Made by a program: the position numbers and the translations under genes. From Massilia sp. NR 4-1 (GTDB lineage: Bacteria; Pseudomonadota; Gammaproteobacteria; Burkholderiales; Burkholderiaceae_D), in NCBI RefSeq assembly GCF_001191005.1, contig NZ_CP012201.1:3224001-3288000 (forward strand): a DNA stretch of 64,000 nucleotides. Reading direction: 5' to 3'. Positions 16,979 to 27,402 of this stretch are shown here, piece after piece. Under the pieces are notes generated by a model. That model worked only from the letters and a program-made list of their open reading frames with translations, searched no databases and was not told the DNA's origin. Every line of letters begins with the position of its first letter. Position 1 is the stretch's first letter.

Positions 16979-19852
16979 ATGAAAGACTTGCAACCGCACC
17001 CGATGTCCCTGAGCCTGCGCCGCGCCTTCCCGCTCGCGGCACCCCTGCTGCTCGCTGTGCTGGCGCAAAACGCCATGGCACAATCGGCGCCATCGACCCA
17101 ACCGATTACCCGGGTGGAAATCACCGGTACCCATATCCGTCGCGCCCAGGCCGAAACCGCTTCGCCGGTGCAGACCGTAACCCGCGCCGACATCGAAAAA
17201 ACCGGCAAGAGCACCGTGGCCGAACTGCTGCAAACGCTGGCCGTCGATAACCAAGGCTCGGTGCCAACCACCTTCAGCTCCGGCTTCGCCCAAGGCGCTT
17301 CCGGCATTTCGCTGCGCGGCCTGGGCACCTCGTCCACCCTGGTGCTGCTGAACGGCCGCCGCATCGCGCCGTACGGCCTGGCCGACGACGGCCAGAAAGT
17401 CTTCGCCGACTTGAACATCATCCCGGCCGAGGCCGTGGAACGCGTGGAAATCCTGAAAGACGGCGCCTCGGCCATCTATGGTTCGGACGCGATCGCCGGC
17501 GTGGTCAACGTCATCCTGCGCCGCGACTTCCAAGGCACCACCGTGCGCGCCAGCCAGGGCCTGTCGCAAGAGCGCGACGGCGGCGATACCCGCCTGTCCG
17601 TCACCCACGGCTTCGGCAACCTGGACAGCGACCGCTACAACGCCCTGTTCAGCGCGGAATTCGGCAAGAAACGCAAAGTCTGGTACAAAGACCGTGCCGG
17701 CCGCGGCGCCGTCGGCCGCGGCGACCTGCGCGACCTGGGCTTCTCCGCCAACGAAAACCTGAGCGGCGCCGGTTACATCCTGCCCGACCTGTCGGCCGCC
17801 ACCAGCGCGGTCAACGGCAACGTACGCAATCCGAACACCCTCGAATGGTTTAACCGCGGCAACCTGAAGGGCGACGGCTTCACCCGTACCTTCCCTGGCG
17901 CGGCCTGCTCCAACTTCACCAACCACACGCAAGGCGATCCAGGCGGCGGCTGCCTGGTCGACACCGCGCAAGCCTACAGCCAGATGCAGCCGGAACAAAA
18001 GACCGCCAATCTGTTCGGCCGTCTGACCTTGCAGCTCAACGCGGATACCCAAGCCTACGCTGAACTGAACTACTACAAGAGCAAGTCGAGCTCCTCGGGC
18101 GCCCCGACCGCCGTGCACAACAGCGTCGGCTATCCTGGCGGCCCGGTGATCAACAGCGGCGTTGCACTGGGCATCAACCATCCCGACAACCCATACTTCG
18201 GCACCGGCGCGGCGCGTCTGCGCTATCTGGCCACCGATGTGGGCCCGACCGGCAGCAAAGTCGATTCCGATTTCGTACGCGCCCTCGTCGGCGTGAAATC
18301 GACGATCCAGGGCTGGGATATCGACAGCTCCCTGCTGTACTCGCGCAGCAAGGTGACCAATGACCGCATGGGCTTCCTGCAGCGCAATGTCGCCTTCGCC
18401 CTGCTGAACCCGACCGCCGCCAACGTCGCGGCGGCCAAGGCCACCAACCCCGCCTACGCGGCACTGCCGGCCGGCACCTACTGGCGCATTGGCGAGAACG
18501 CCGGCCTGAACTCGGCGGCCCTGTACGCGGCGCTGTCGCCCACCATCAGCAGCGCGGCCGAAACCAGCATCGCCCAGGTCGACGTGCGCGCCTCGCGCGA
18601 ATTCGGCCAGCTGCCGGGCGGCGCCTTCGGCCTGGCGGTCGGCGCCGAATTCCGCAAGGAAGAAACCCGCCTCGACCCGACCACGGGTACCGAGATCGGC
18701 AATATCATCGGCCTCGGCTACTCGGCCTATAACGGCGAGCGCAAATCGACGTCCGTCTTCGCCGAATTGCTGGCCCCGGTACTGCCGACCGTGGAACTGT
18801 CGACCGCGCTGCGCTTCGACCACTTCACGAATGGCGTGGGCAACTCCTATACGCCGAAACTGGGCGCGAAATGGACCCCAACCCGCGAACTGGCCGTGCG
18901 CGCCACCCTGGCGCGCGGCTTCCGCGCACCGAACGCGGCTGAAAACGGCCGTGGCGGCCTGGCGGCCTACAGCTCGGCCACCGACAGCGTGCGCTGCGCG
19001 CTGGGCGTGAAGAGCGCTTGTAGCGACGCCAACCTGTCGGTGATCACCAGCCCGAACGCGGCCCTGGCGCCGGAAAAATCGAAGAGCTATACCGTGGGTG
19101 TGGTGTGGGATCCAATGCCACGCACCAGCCTGTCGGTTGACTTCTGGCAGATCAAGCGTACCAATGAGATCAACCAGGAAACCACCGATGCCGCCATCAC
19201 GGCCGGCCACGTCGTGCGCGACAAAGGCGGCGCCGTGCCAACCGTGCCGGGCGACCCAGGTCCGCTGGTTGCCGTGCTGACCAACTACATCAACTCGGCC
19301 TCGACCACCGTGCGCGGCGTCGACCTCGACGCACGCAAGACCTTCACGCTGCCGAACGAGTGGGGCAATCTGACCGCCGACGCGAAATGGACGCATATGT
19401 TCCAATGGCGCCGTACCGAACGCGACGGCACCGTGCTCGACTATGCTGGCACCCACGGCAACTGCGATGTGAGTAACTGCATGGGCACGCCCGACAACCG
19501 CGCCAACTTCGGTCTGAGCTGGGATCGCGGCGCCTGGCGCGTGACCGGCACGGTCAACTATCGCGGCGCTTTCGACAATAAAACGGAGAAAGCCGCCACC
19601 GGTTGCGCCAGCCACTACGCCAATGGCGACGATTCGCCAAGCGGTTGCAAGATCAAGTCCTTCACCACGCTGGACCTGACCGCGCGCTGGAAGTTCGACA
19701 GCAAAACCGAGATCTTCGGCACCATCCAGAACGTGTTCGACAAAGAACCGCCGCTGGACACCAAGACCTACGGCGCTTCCGGCTACAATCCGGCTGACTA
19801 CAGCGGCGCCATGGGCCGTTACTTCAGCCTCGGCGCTCGCTACACCTTCTAA
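16979..19852 (+). CDS. TonB-dependent outer membrane receptor (TBDR-E)
   Basis: Receptor of 957 residues. A signal peptide of about 35 residues (ending QNAMAQ) precedes TRVEITGTHIRRAQAETASPVQ, a plug with ISLRGLGTSSTLVLLNGRR and VERVEILKDGASAIYGSDAIAGVVN, and a barrel ending in GARYTF. It shares with TBDR-A and -B the loop THGNCDVSNCMGTP and the block ATGCASHYANGDDSPSGCK, placing it in the same subfamily. Start at 16979 has GGAG (16965-16968) 10 bp upstream; an in-frame ATG six codons earlier is less likely. Ligand unknown. Confidence 0.95.
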   Translation: MKDLQPHPMSLSLRRAFPLAAPLLLAVLAQNAMAQSAPSTQPITRVEITGTHIRRAQAETASPVQTVTRADIEKTGKSTVAELLQTLAVDNQGSVPTTFSSGFAQGASGISLRGLGTSSTLVLLNGRRIAPYGLADDGQKVFADLNIIPAEAVERVEILKDGASAIYGSDAIAGVVNVILRRDFQGTTVRASQGLSQERDGGDTRLSVTHGFGNLDSDRYNALFSAEFGKKRKVWYKDRAGRGAVGRGDLRDLGFSANENLSGAGYILPDLSAATSAVNGNVRNPNTLEWFNRGNLKGDGFTRTFPGAACSNFTNHTQGDPGGGCLVDTAQAYSQMQPEQKTANLFGRLTLQLNADTQAYAELNYYKSKSSSSGAPTAVHNSVGYPGGPVINSGVALGINHPDNPYFGTGAARLRYLATDVGPTGSKVDSDFVRALVGVKSTIQGWDIDSSLLYSRSKVTNDRMGFLQRNVAFALLNPTAANVAAAKATNPAYAALPAGTYWRIGENAGLNSAALYAALSPTISSAAETSIAQVDVRASREFGQLPGGAFGLAVGAEFRKEETRLDPTTGTEIGNIIGLGYSAYNGERKSTSVFAELLAPVLPTVELSTALRFDHFTNGVGNSYTPKLGAKWTPTRELAVRATLARGFRAPNAAENGRGGLAAYSSATDSVRCALGVKSACSDANLSVITSPNAALAPEKSKSYTVGVVWDPMPRTSLSVDFWQIKRTNEINQETTDAAITAGHVVRDKGGAVPTVPGDPGPLVAVLTNYINSASTTVRGVDLDARKTFTLPNEWGNLTADAKWTHMFQWRRTERDGTVLDYAGTHGNCDVSNCMGTPDNRANFGLSWDRGAWRVTGTVNYRGAFDNKTEKAATGCASHYANGDDSPSGCKIKSFTTLDLTARWKFDSKTEIFGTIQNVFDKEPPLDTKTYGASGYNPADYSGAMGRYFSLGARYTF

Positions 19853-19868
19853 GGTTTAGCCGCGCCCC

Positions 19869-19899
19869 AAAGTCCCCGCCACGGCGGGGACTTTTTTTT
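19869..19899 (+). terminator. Rho-independent terminator after TBDR-E
   Basis: Stem AAGTCCCCGCC / GGCGGGGACTT with a two-base AC loop and a run of eight T, 16 bp after the stop. Confidence 0.92.
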
Positions 19900-19998
19900 G
19901 CGCCGCCGGCGTGAGAATCCGCGTATATCTTCCGTCCCCCAGCGCCTATAGTGCAAGGTGGGAGCGGCTGCCGCCCTGCGATTCCCAAGGAGCTCATC

Positions 19999-20718
19999 AT
20001 GGAAGCTCACCCATCCCTGCTCGAACGCATCAAGGCCGTCTTCGCCTGTGTCGACACGGCGCTCGATGGCCTCAAAGGTTCGCTGACCCGGATCGCCGCC
20101 GTCGTGCTCATCGTGCCCTCGCTGGCCACGGCCGGCTACCAGGCGTACGCCAGCCTGAGCGGCAAACCGAAGACGGCGGCCCAGGCCGACAACCAGCGCC
20201 TCTTCGTCAAATACTTCAACAAGCAGCCCCTGGTCACCATTCCCGTCACCGTCAAGCAGGAACGCGGCGCCGTGCAGGCGCTGTTCTCGGTGTATGACGA
20301 AGGCGATGTGTATATCGAATACGGCCAGGCGACGCAATGGTTCCCCTTCCCGCGCCCGCTGGCGCCGCCCGCGCTGCCGCCGGCCCTGATCGGCACGGCC
20401 CACGCCCAGGCGCCCGCCGCGCCGCCGGTCCGGCCCGAGGCGCCGCGCGCGGCCGCCCAGTTCCAGCAAAGCGAAAGGATGGAGGATAACTATCTGCTGC
20501 GCACGCGGCGCTGGGATAACGGGATGGTGGAGGACAGCCGCATCGATCTGCGCACCGGCGCCATCGTCGAGCACCGCACGCGGCAGGAAGCGCCGCTCAA
20601 GCTGGAGGGGGAAAAGAGCCGCCTGATCGCGCCCACGCAGCAGCCGCTGCAGGCCATCGACCTGAAGCAGCTGCGCGCCGCGCGCGGCAAGGCGCTGGAG
20701 GCCGAGGCGGGCAAATAG
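19999..20718 (+). CDS. Uncharacterised membrane-anchored protein
   Basis: A 239-residue protein I do not recognise. AAGGAG (19987-19992) precedes the ATG by 6 bp. One hydrophobic segment (about residues 27-45, RIAAVVLIVPSLATAGYQAY) suggests an inner membrane anchor with a short cytoplasmic N-terminus. Residues 60-110 look like a compact domain (LFVKYFNKQPLVTIPVTVKQE, then VYDEGDVYIEYGQ), followed by a Pro/Ala-rich linker (about 112-150) and a charged C-terminal part. It stands alone between TBDR-E and the convergent tldD. No function is proposed. Confidence 0.75.
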   Translation: MEAHPSLLERIKAVFACVDTALDGLKGSLTRIAAVVLIVPSLATAGYQAYASLSGKPKTAAQADNQRLFVKYFNKQPLVTIPVTVKQERGAVQALFSVYDEGDVYIEYGQATQWFPFPRPLAPPALPPALIGTAHAQAPAAPPVRPEAPRAAAQFQQSERMEDNYLLRTRRWDNGMVEDSRIDLRTGAIVEHRTRQEAPLKLEGEKSRLIAPTQQPLQAIDLKQLRAARGKALEAEAGK

Positions 20719-20775
20719 GCGGCCCGCCGGACCCCGGGCCCGGGTCCGGGTCCGGGGCCGGGACCTCGGCGCCGC

Positions 20776-22239
20776 TTAGCCGGCGGTGCCGCCGACGGTC
20801 ACGCCATCGATGCGCAGGGTCGGCTGGCCAACGCCGACCGGCACGCTCTGGCCTTCCTTGCCGCACACGCCCACGCCCGGGTCGAGGCGCATATCGTTGC
20901 CGATCATGGAGATACGGTTCATCACTTCGGGACCGTTGCCGATCAGGGTGGCGCCCTTGACCGGGTAGGTGATCTTGCCGTCCTCGATCATATACGCTTC
21001 GCTGGCCGAGAAGACGAATTTGCCGTTGGTGATGTCGACCTGGCCGCCGCCGAAGTTCACCGCGTACAGGCCGTTTTTCACCGAGGCCAGGATCTCGCCC
21101 GGGTCCTTGTCGCCGCCCAGCATATAGGTGTTGGTCATGCGCGGCATCGGCAGATGGGCGAAGGATTCGCGGCGCGCATTGCCGGTCACCGGCATCTTCA
21201 TCAGGCGCGCATTCATCGTATCCTGGATATAGCCCTTCAGGATGCCGTCCTCGATCAGGGTGGTGCACTGGGTCGGGTTGCCCTCGTCGTCCATATTCAG
21301 CGAGCCGCGGCGGTCGGCCAGGGTACCGTCGTCGACCACGGTCACGCCCTTGGCCGCCACGCGTTCGCCGATGCGGCCGGAGAAGGTGGACGAACCCTTG
21401 CGGTTGAAGTCGCCTTCCAGGCCATGGCCCACGGCTTCGTGCAGCAGGATGCCGGGCCAGCCCGGGCCCAGCACCACAGTCATCGGGCCGGCCGGCGCGG
21501 GGCGCGCGTCCAGATTCACCAGCGCCGATTTCACGGCCTCGTCGGCATACTGCTGCAGCAGGGCGTCGCTGAAATAGCTGTAGTCGTAGCGGCCGCCGCC
21601 GCCGGCCGAACCCATTTCGCGGCGGCCGTTCTGCTCCACGATCACCGTCACCGAGACGCGCACCAGCGGGCGGATATCGGCCGCCAGCACGCCGTCGCTG
21701 CGCGTGACCAGCACCACATCGTATTCGCCGGCCAGGCCGGCCATCACCTGCACCACGCGCGGGTCCTTGGCGCGCGCCATCTTCTCGACGCGTTCCAGCA
21801 GCTTGACCTTGGCCGTGGCGTCCAGCGAATCGATGGGGTCGTGCGGCAGGTAGAGCGAGCGCACGCCCTGCGGCTGCATGGCGGAGGCGACCTTGATCTT
21901 GCCGGCGCCGGCGCGCGCAATGGTGCGCGTGGCGGTCGCCGCTTCCAGCAGGGCGCGTTCGGAAATCTCGTCGGAATAGGAGAAGGCGGTCTTGTCGCCC
22001 GACACGGCGCGCACGCCGACGCCCTGGTCGATCGAGAAGCTGCCGGTCTTGACGATGCCCTCTTCCAGGCTCCAGCCCTCGTTCTTGGTGAACTGGAAGT
22101 ACAGGTCGGCGTAATCGACCTTGTGCGTAAACATGCTGCCCAGGGCTTTCAGCAGCTTGCCCTCGTCCAGGCCGAACGGCGTCAGCAGCACCTCGCGCGC
22201 CACCGCCAGCGAGGACAGATTGGGTTCAAATGGTTTCAT
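20776..22239 (-). CDS. tldD: Metalloprotease TldD
   Basis: Zinc metalloprotease of the TldD/PmbA family, 487 residues as usual. In E. coli TldD and TldE form a heterodimer that degrades unfolded peptides and matures microcin B17. The HExxxH zinc motif is at residues 267-272 (HEAVGH, followed by GLEGDFNRKGSS). The N-terminal family block DYADLYFQFTKNEGWSLEEG and the late motif MTNTYMLGGDKDPGEI are also clear. It is the last gene of yhdP-nit-tldD. The partner tldE/pmbA is not in this window. Confidence 0.96.
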   Translation of the reverse strand: MKPFEPNLSSLAVAREVLLTPFGLDEGKLLKALGSMFTHKVDYADLYFQFTKNEGWSLEEGIVKTGSFSIDQGVGVRAVSGDKTAFSYSDEISERALLEAATATRTIARAGAGKIKVASAMQPQGVRSLYLPHDPIDSLDATAKVKLLERVEKMARAKDPRVVQVMAGLAGEYDVVLVTRSDGVLAADIRPLVRVSVTVIVEQNGRREMGSAGGGGRYDYSYFSDALLQQYADEAVKSALVNLDARPAPAGPMTVVLGPGWPGILLHEAVGHGLEGDFNRKGSSTFSGRIGERVAAKGVTVVDDGTLADRRGSLNMDDEGNPTQCTTLIEDGILKGYIQDTMNARLMKMPVTGNARRESFAHLPMPRMTNTYMLGGDKDPGEILASVKNGLYAVNFGGGQVDITNGKFVFSASEAYMIEDGKITYPVKGATLIGNGPEVMNRISMIGNDMRLDPGVGVCGKEGQSVPVGVGQPTLRIDGVTVGGTAG

Positions 22240-22304
22240 AGTGGAATTCTCTTTTTATCGGCAGCCAAAGCGTATATGGCTGCATTGTAGTGGAATCGGG
22301 CGTT

Positions 22305-23104
<800 letters not shown>

Positions 23105-23108
<4 letters not shown>

Positions 23109-26100
23109 CCTTGTGGTTTGCGTTGGGGGGCGCCCTCCTGCTTTGCGCCGTCGAGTTTGGTCACCACGGGCGCCTTCCACGGCCCCGTCACTTGCATATG
23201 GTAGGTCAGCGCCTTCATCACGGGCTGGCTCAGGAAGAGCTGGGCCAGGAAACCGCCCAGGCCGATCACCGGGTTGACCGCCAGCGCATACACCAGCGGC
23301 GCCGTGCCGAGGTTGACCTCGGGAATCACCACCACATGCAGATTGGTCGTTTCGTTGGCGATATCGGCCGTGCCCTCCATCAGTACAGTAGCGGCGACCC
23401 CGTGCATTTTCAAGTTCTCGGTGCGCACGATGCCGCGGCTGATGCTGGCGTTGGCGCGGATGCCGTCGAAGGCCAGGCCTTCCGAGAAGACATCGTTGAA
23501 ATCGAGTTTCAGCAGGCGCGGCAGCGCTTGCAGGCTGAGCACGCCCAAGAGCTTGGCCGCGCCCGGGTCCTGCTTGAGGAACTGGCCTTTTTCCACATTC
23601 ATGCTGATGGTGCCGGCCAGGCTCGGGATGTCGAAATCGTAGGGCAGGCCCTTCCAGCTGATCTCGCCATTCAGCTTGCCCTTGCCGTTGCGCAGGGTGT
23701 CGGCAAAGCCGAAGCGTTCCAGCAGCTTGCCCGCGTTATGGATATCGAGATTGAAGTTGAGCGCGGTATTGTGCTGGCCATCCTTGCTGAGCCAGCGGCC
23801 CGTGCCCGTCAGTTCGCCATCGGCATTGCTCAGCGCCAGCTTGCTGACGCGCCATTCGCGCGCCGCAGTGATCAGGGCGTTATACGCTTGCAGCTCCAGC
23901 TTGCCGAGCGGCTTGTTGAACAGCTCGAAGCGCTCGGCCACGATGTCGAGCGCCGGGATCGAGGGCGAGCTGCTCGAACTCTCCAGCAAATCCTTGACTT
24001 CGTTGGCGGCCGATTCGGGAATGATCAGCGAGGACAGGCGCGCCGTGACCTTGCCCACGCCGCTGCCGCTGGCCGCCTCGCTCCAGGTCACATAGCCCGA
24101 CACCTGGCGCGCATCGACGCTGGCCTGCCACACACCCTTCTGGCGCGAGGCGCCCAGCACCACCTCGTCGAGCTTGCGCTCGCCCAGCAGCAGTTCGCCG
24201 GCGCGCACCGCCACGCTGTCGGGCACCACGTACTGGCCCAGTTCGGGGCCGTCGGCCTCCTTGCCGGCCTCGCCCTTGCCGCCGATGGCGCCGCCCAGGT
24301 CCAGCCACTGGTCGACGTCGAGCGCCTTCAGGCTGACGTTGAGCGCCAGCCCGCTGTCCGGTTCGGGCGCCGGCACATTCACGCCGATGCCGCCGCGCAC
24401 CATCTTCCACGGTGCCCGGCCCTGGCGCTGGCGCTGGTAGCGCGCGCTCATGCCGCCGCCCAGTCCCAGGCGGATCTCGTCGCGCGCCAGGCCGGCCTCG
24501 TTGGCGGCGCTGCCGCTGAGCACGAAGCGCAGCGGCAGGCTGTCGGCCGGCGCTTTCTTGAGCGGGGCCGGCAAGTCCAGGCCGAGGCCGTTGAGCGGCG
24601 ATTCAAGGCTGACCTGGTACTGGTGGTCGCGCACCGAAATCAGGCCGCTGTAGCGCGCGCCGCCGTTGACGTGGGCGGTCAAGCGCTGCACCAGCGGAAT
24701 CGGATAGGCCTTGCGCAAGCCCTCGGCCGTCATGCTACCGCCCAGCTTGACGACGATGGCGCCGTCGCGCTGGCTGCCGCCATTGATGGCCACCGGCCCG
24801 CCCAGCAGGTTGCCGGCCAGGTTGTTCAGGTTGACGCCTTTTTCATTGAACTCGATCTTGCCCGTGGTTTGCTGCACCGGCGGCATATCGTTCCACAGCA
24901 CCACATCGTTGCCCTGCAATTGCAGGCTGCCCAGCACCTTGCTCTCGATGATGTGGTTGAGCGGCAGGTGCAGCTTGAGCGCCAGCCTGGCGTTGCCGCT
25001 GGCCGTGGTCTCGTCGGTGAAGTGGCCGATCCATTCCAGCACCGGGCTGGCCGCCAGGTATTTGAGGAAGTCCTGCAGCGGGCCGGCCGCCGTGCCGTCG
25101 ATATCGAGCACGCTGTCGTGGATGGTCAGGTCGGGAATCACGGCCTTCACATTGGCCAGCGGGATGCCCAGGGTGCGCGCCGTGTCGCCGACGATTTCCA
25201 TGCGCGCGCGGTCGAAGGCGAAATGGCCCTTGATCTTCTCGGCCTGCGGCCACAGCGGCGACTTGCCGTCCTTGGCGTAGAAGCCGGGGTCGTAATTCAG
25301 CTTGCCGTTGTCCAGGCGGCCGGCGATGCGGAACTCGCCCTTGTTGCGGTCCGGGCTGTCGGCCTTGAAGGGGAAGTGGGCCAGGTCGCCGCGCAGGCGC
25401 AGGCTGACCTCGTGCGCCGTGCCGTCTTCCAGCGCCCCGGTCAGCCAATGGCGCAGGTGTTCCGGCGTCTGGATCGGCAGATAGCGCGCGATGGTATTGA
25501 GCTGGAAGCCGTCCAGCTTGCCGCCGAAGTCGGCCACGCCCGGTCCCTTGCCGTTCAGCGGCAGCAGGTGGCTGCCGGAAATCGAGGCGCTCAAGCCATC
25601 CTGCTCGAACTGCAGGGTGTCGAGCTGGACGCGCAGATTCTTGCCGTCGGCGCGCGACCAGTCGCCGCGCAGCTTGAGCTGCTGGAAGCGCAGCGGCGGG
25701 CCGTCGAACCAGGCCGGCAGATGCAGGGCCAGGCCGGGCGCGTCGAGGTCGATCTGACCGCCGTCGCTGCCGGCCTCGAATGCGCCGCTCAGCTGCTCGA
25801 AGCCGGGCAAGGCCGGCAGCGCGGGCGTGGCCGGCTGCGCCTCGGTGGCAAGCTGGGCCGGGCGCGCGGCCAGCGCATTCATGCCCAGCCGTTCGACCTG
25901 GGCTTTCAGGCGCAAGCCCTGGAAGGCCGCGACGCCGCCCTGCCACTCGGCGCTGCCCTGCAGCAGGCGGCCGCGCGGCGCGGCCTCGGCCAGCACCTCT
26001 TGCTGGAAGGCGGGCAAGGGCAGGCGCGAAGCGAGCTGGGCCAGTACCGCCAAGTCGAAATCCTGCGCCTGGACGCTGGTGCGCGCCGGCTTGCTGGCCG

Positions 26101-27274
26101 CGGCCGCCGCATGGTGCAGCTTGAGCGCGGCCGGCGCCAGCGCCACGCCGTCCGGGGTGCGCAGGGAGAAACCGTTGAGGCTGGCATCGAAGCCGTAAGC
26201 GCCAAAGGCGGGCGCCGGCGTGCCGGCCGGGGCCGCCGTGGCGCGCGCCGGCGGCGCCACTTCGCGCGCGGCGATGCGTCCGCTCAGTTCGGCCAGCTCG
26301 ACCGGCGGCAGGGTCTTGCCGAGCTGGGCGTACACCTCCTGCAGGCCGACATCGGCCGTGAACGCCGCCAGGCGCGCATGGTCGAGCGTGAACCAGGCGC
26401 GCACATTGCCCTTGCCGCGTTCCAGATTGAAGGGATAGGCCACATAGTCTTTCCAGGCCGTCAGGTCGGCGCGCCGCACATCGGCATACAGCTCGCCCTT
26501 CCACAGCTTGACGTTGGAGCGGCGCGCGGCAAACGCCGGGTGGGTGAAGTCGGCGCGCAGGTCGACCGGGGCGCCGTAGGCGGCCGGCGGCGTGGCTTGC
26601 AGCGCCAGCTGGTGGCGCCGCCATTGATTGCGCATGCGCAGGTTCACATTCTCGAGCGACAGGGTGGGGGTGGCGCGCCGCGCGTCGGTCCAGTCGACCC
26701 GGCCTTCGCGGATCACCACCTCGTGCTGGGCCAGCAACCAGTCGGCGCCGCGCCCCTCGCCCTCTTTTTCCAGGTCGATCTGCACGCCCGCCACATACAG
26801 CTTGCCGTCGGCTTCGCGCCGCATGTCGAGGCGCGGGCGGATCAGTTCCAGCGCATCGAAGCGCACGTCGGCCGCCGCCACGCTCCACCAGGACAGGGTG
26901 GCCGAAACGCTGGGCAGGTGCAGGGCCTGGCCGCCGCGCCGGTCGCGCAGCACCACGTCGCCCAGGAAGAAGGTGGGACGCAGGCCGGACCAGGAAGCGT
27001 AAATGCGGGCGATGCTGACCGGATTGCCGACGGCGCGGCTGGCCAGGCGCTCGAAATCGCCCTTGTAATGGTCGATATTCGGCAGCACCGCATAGCGCAG
27101 CACCAGGAACAGCAGGGCGAACAGGAAATACAGCAGCAGCGCCAGCTTCAGGGTGAAGCCCAGCAGGTGGTGGGTGGCCAGGTTGGCGACGCGGTAGGCG
27201 GCACGCAAGCGGTGCCAGCGCGCAGCCAGCGGCCCTTCGTCTGCGTCGGTATGCTGCGGCGAATTCTGCATCAA
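23105..27274 (-). CDS. yhdP: AsmA-like envelope protein YhdP
   Basis: Very large (1389 residues) AsmA/TamB-clan protein, with one N-terminal membrane segment (about residues 40-62, LKLALLLYFLFALLFLVLRY) and a long periplasmic part expected to form a hydrophobic beta groove. In E. coli YhdP acts with TamB and YdbH in moving phospholipids from inner to outer membrane. Family marks are IYASWSGLRPTFFLGDVVLR, the DUF3971-type central region and the C-terminal VYALAVNPVIGLGGFLAQLF. It is longer than the E. coli protein (about 1266), with low-complexity Ala/Pro insertions near residues 330-360. It is the first gene of the operon with nit and tldD and divergent from glnE. Confidence 0.93.
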
Positions 27275-27402
27275 AATAATCTGTCAGGCCCGGCCAGGTC
27301 GTCACCCTGGCGTAAAATAAGTCGCGAAATCAGTTCAGTTCCTGCTACGCCCGGCGAGCGGCTCAGCCTGCGACGGCATTCTACCGCATACCCGGCCCCA
27401 TC

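Noticed and set aside
27285..27315. Short inverted repeat CCAGG / CCTGG between yhdP and glnE
   Set aside because: Five-base arms in GC-rich DNA are expected by chance and no promoter element is well placed relative to it.
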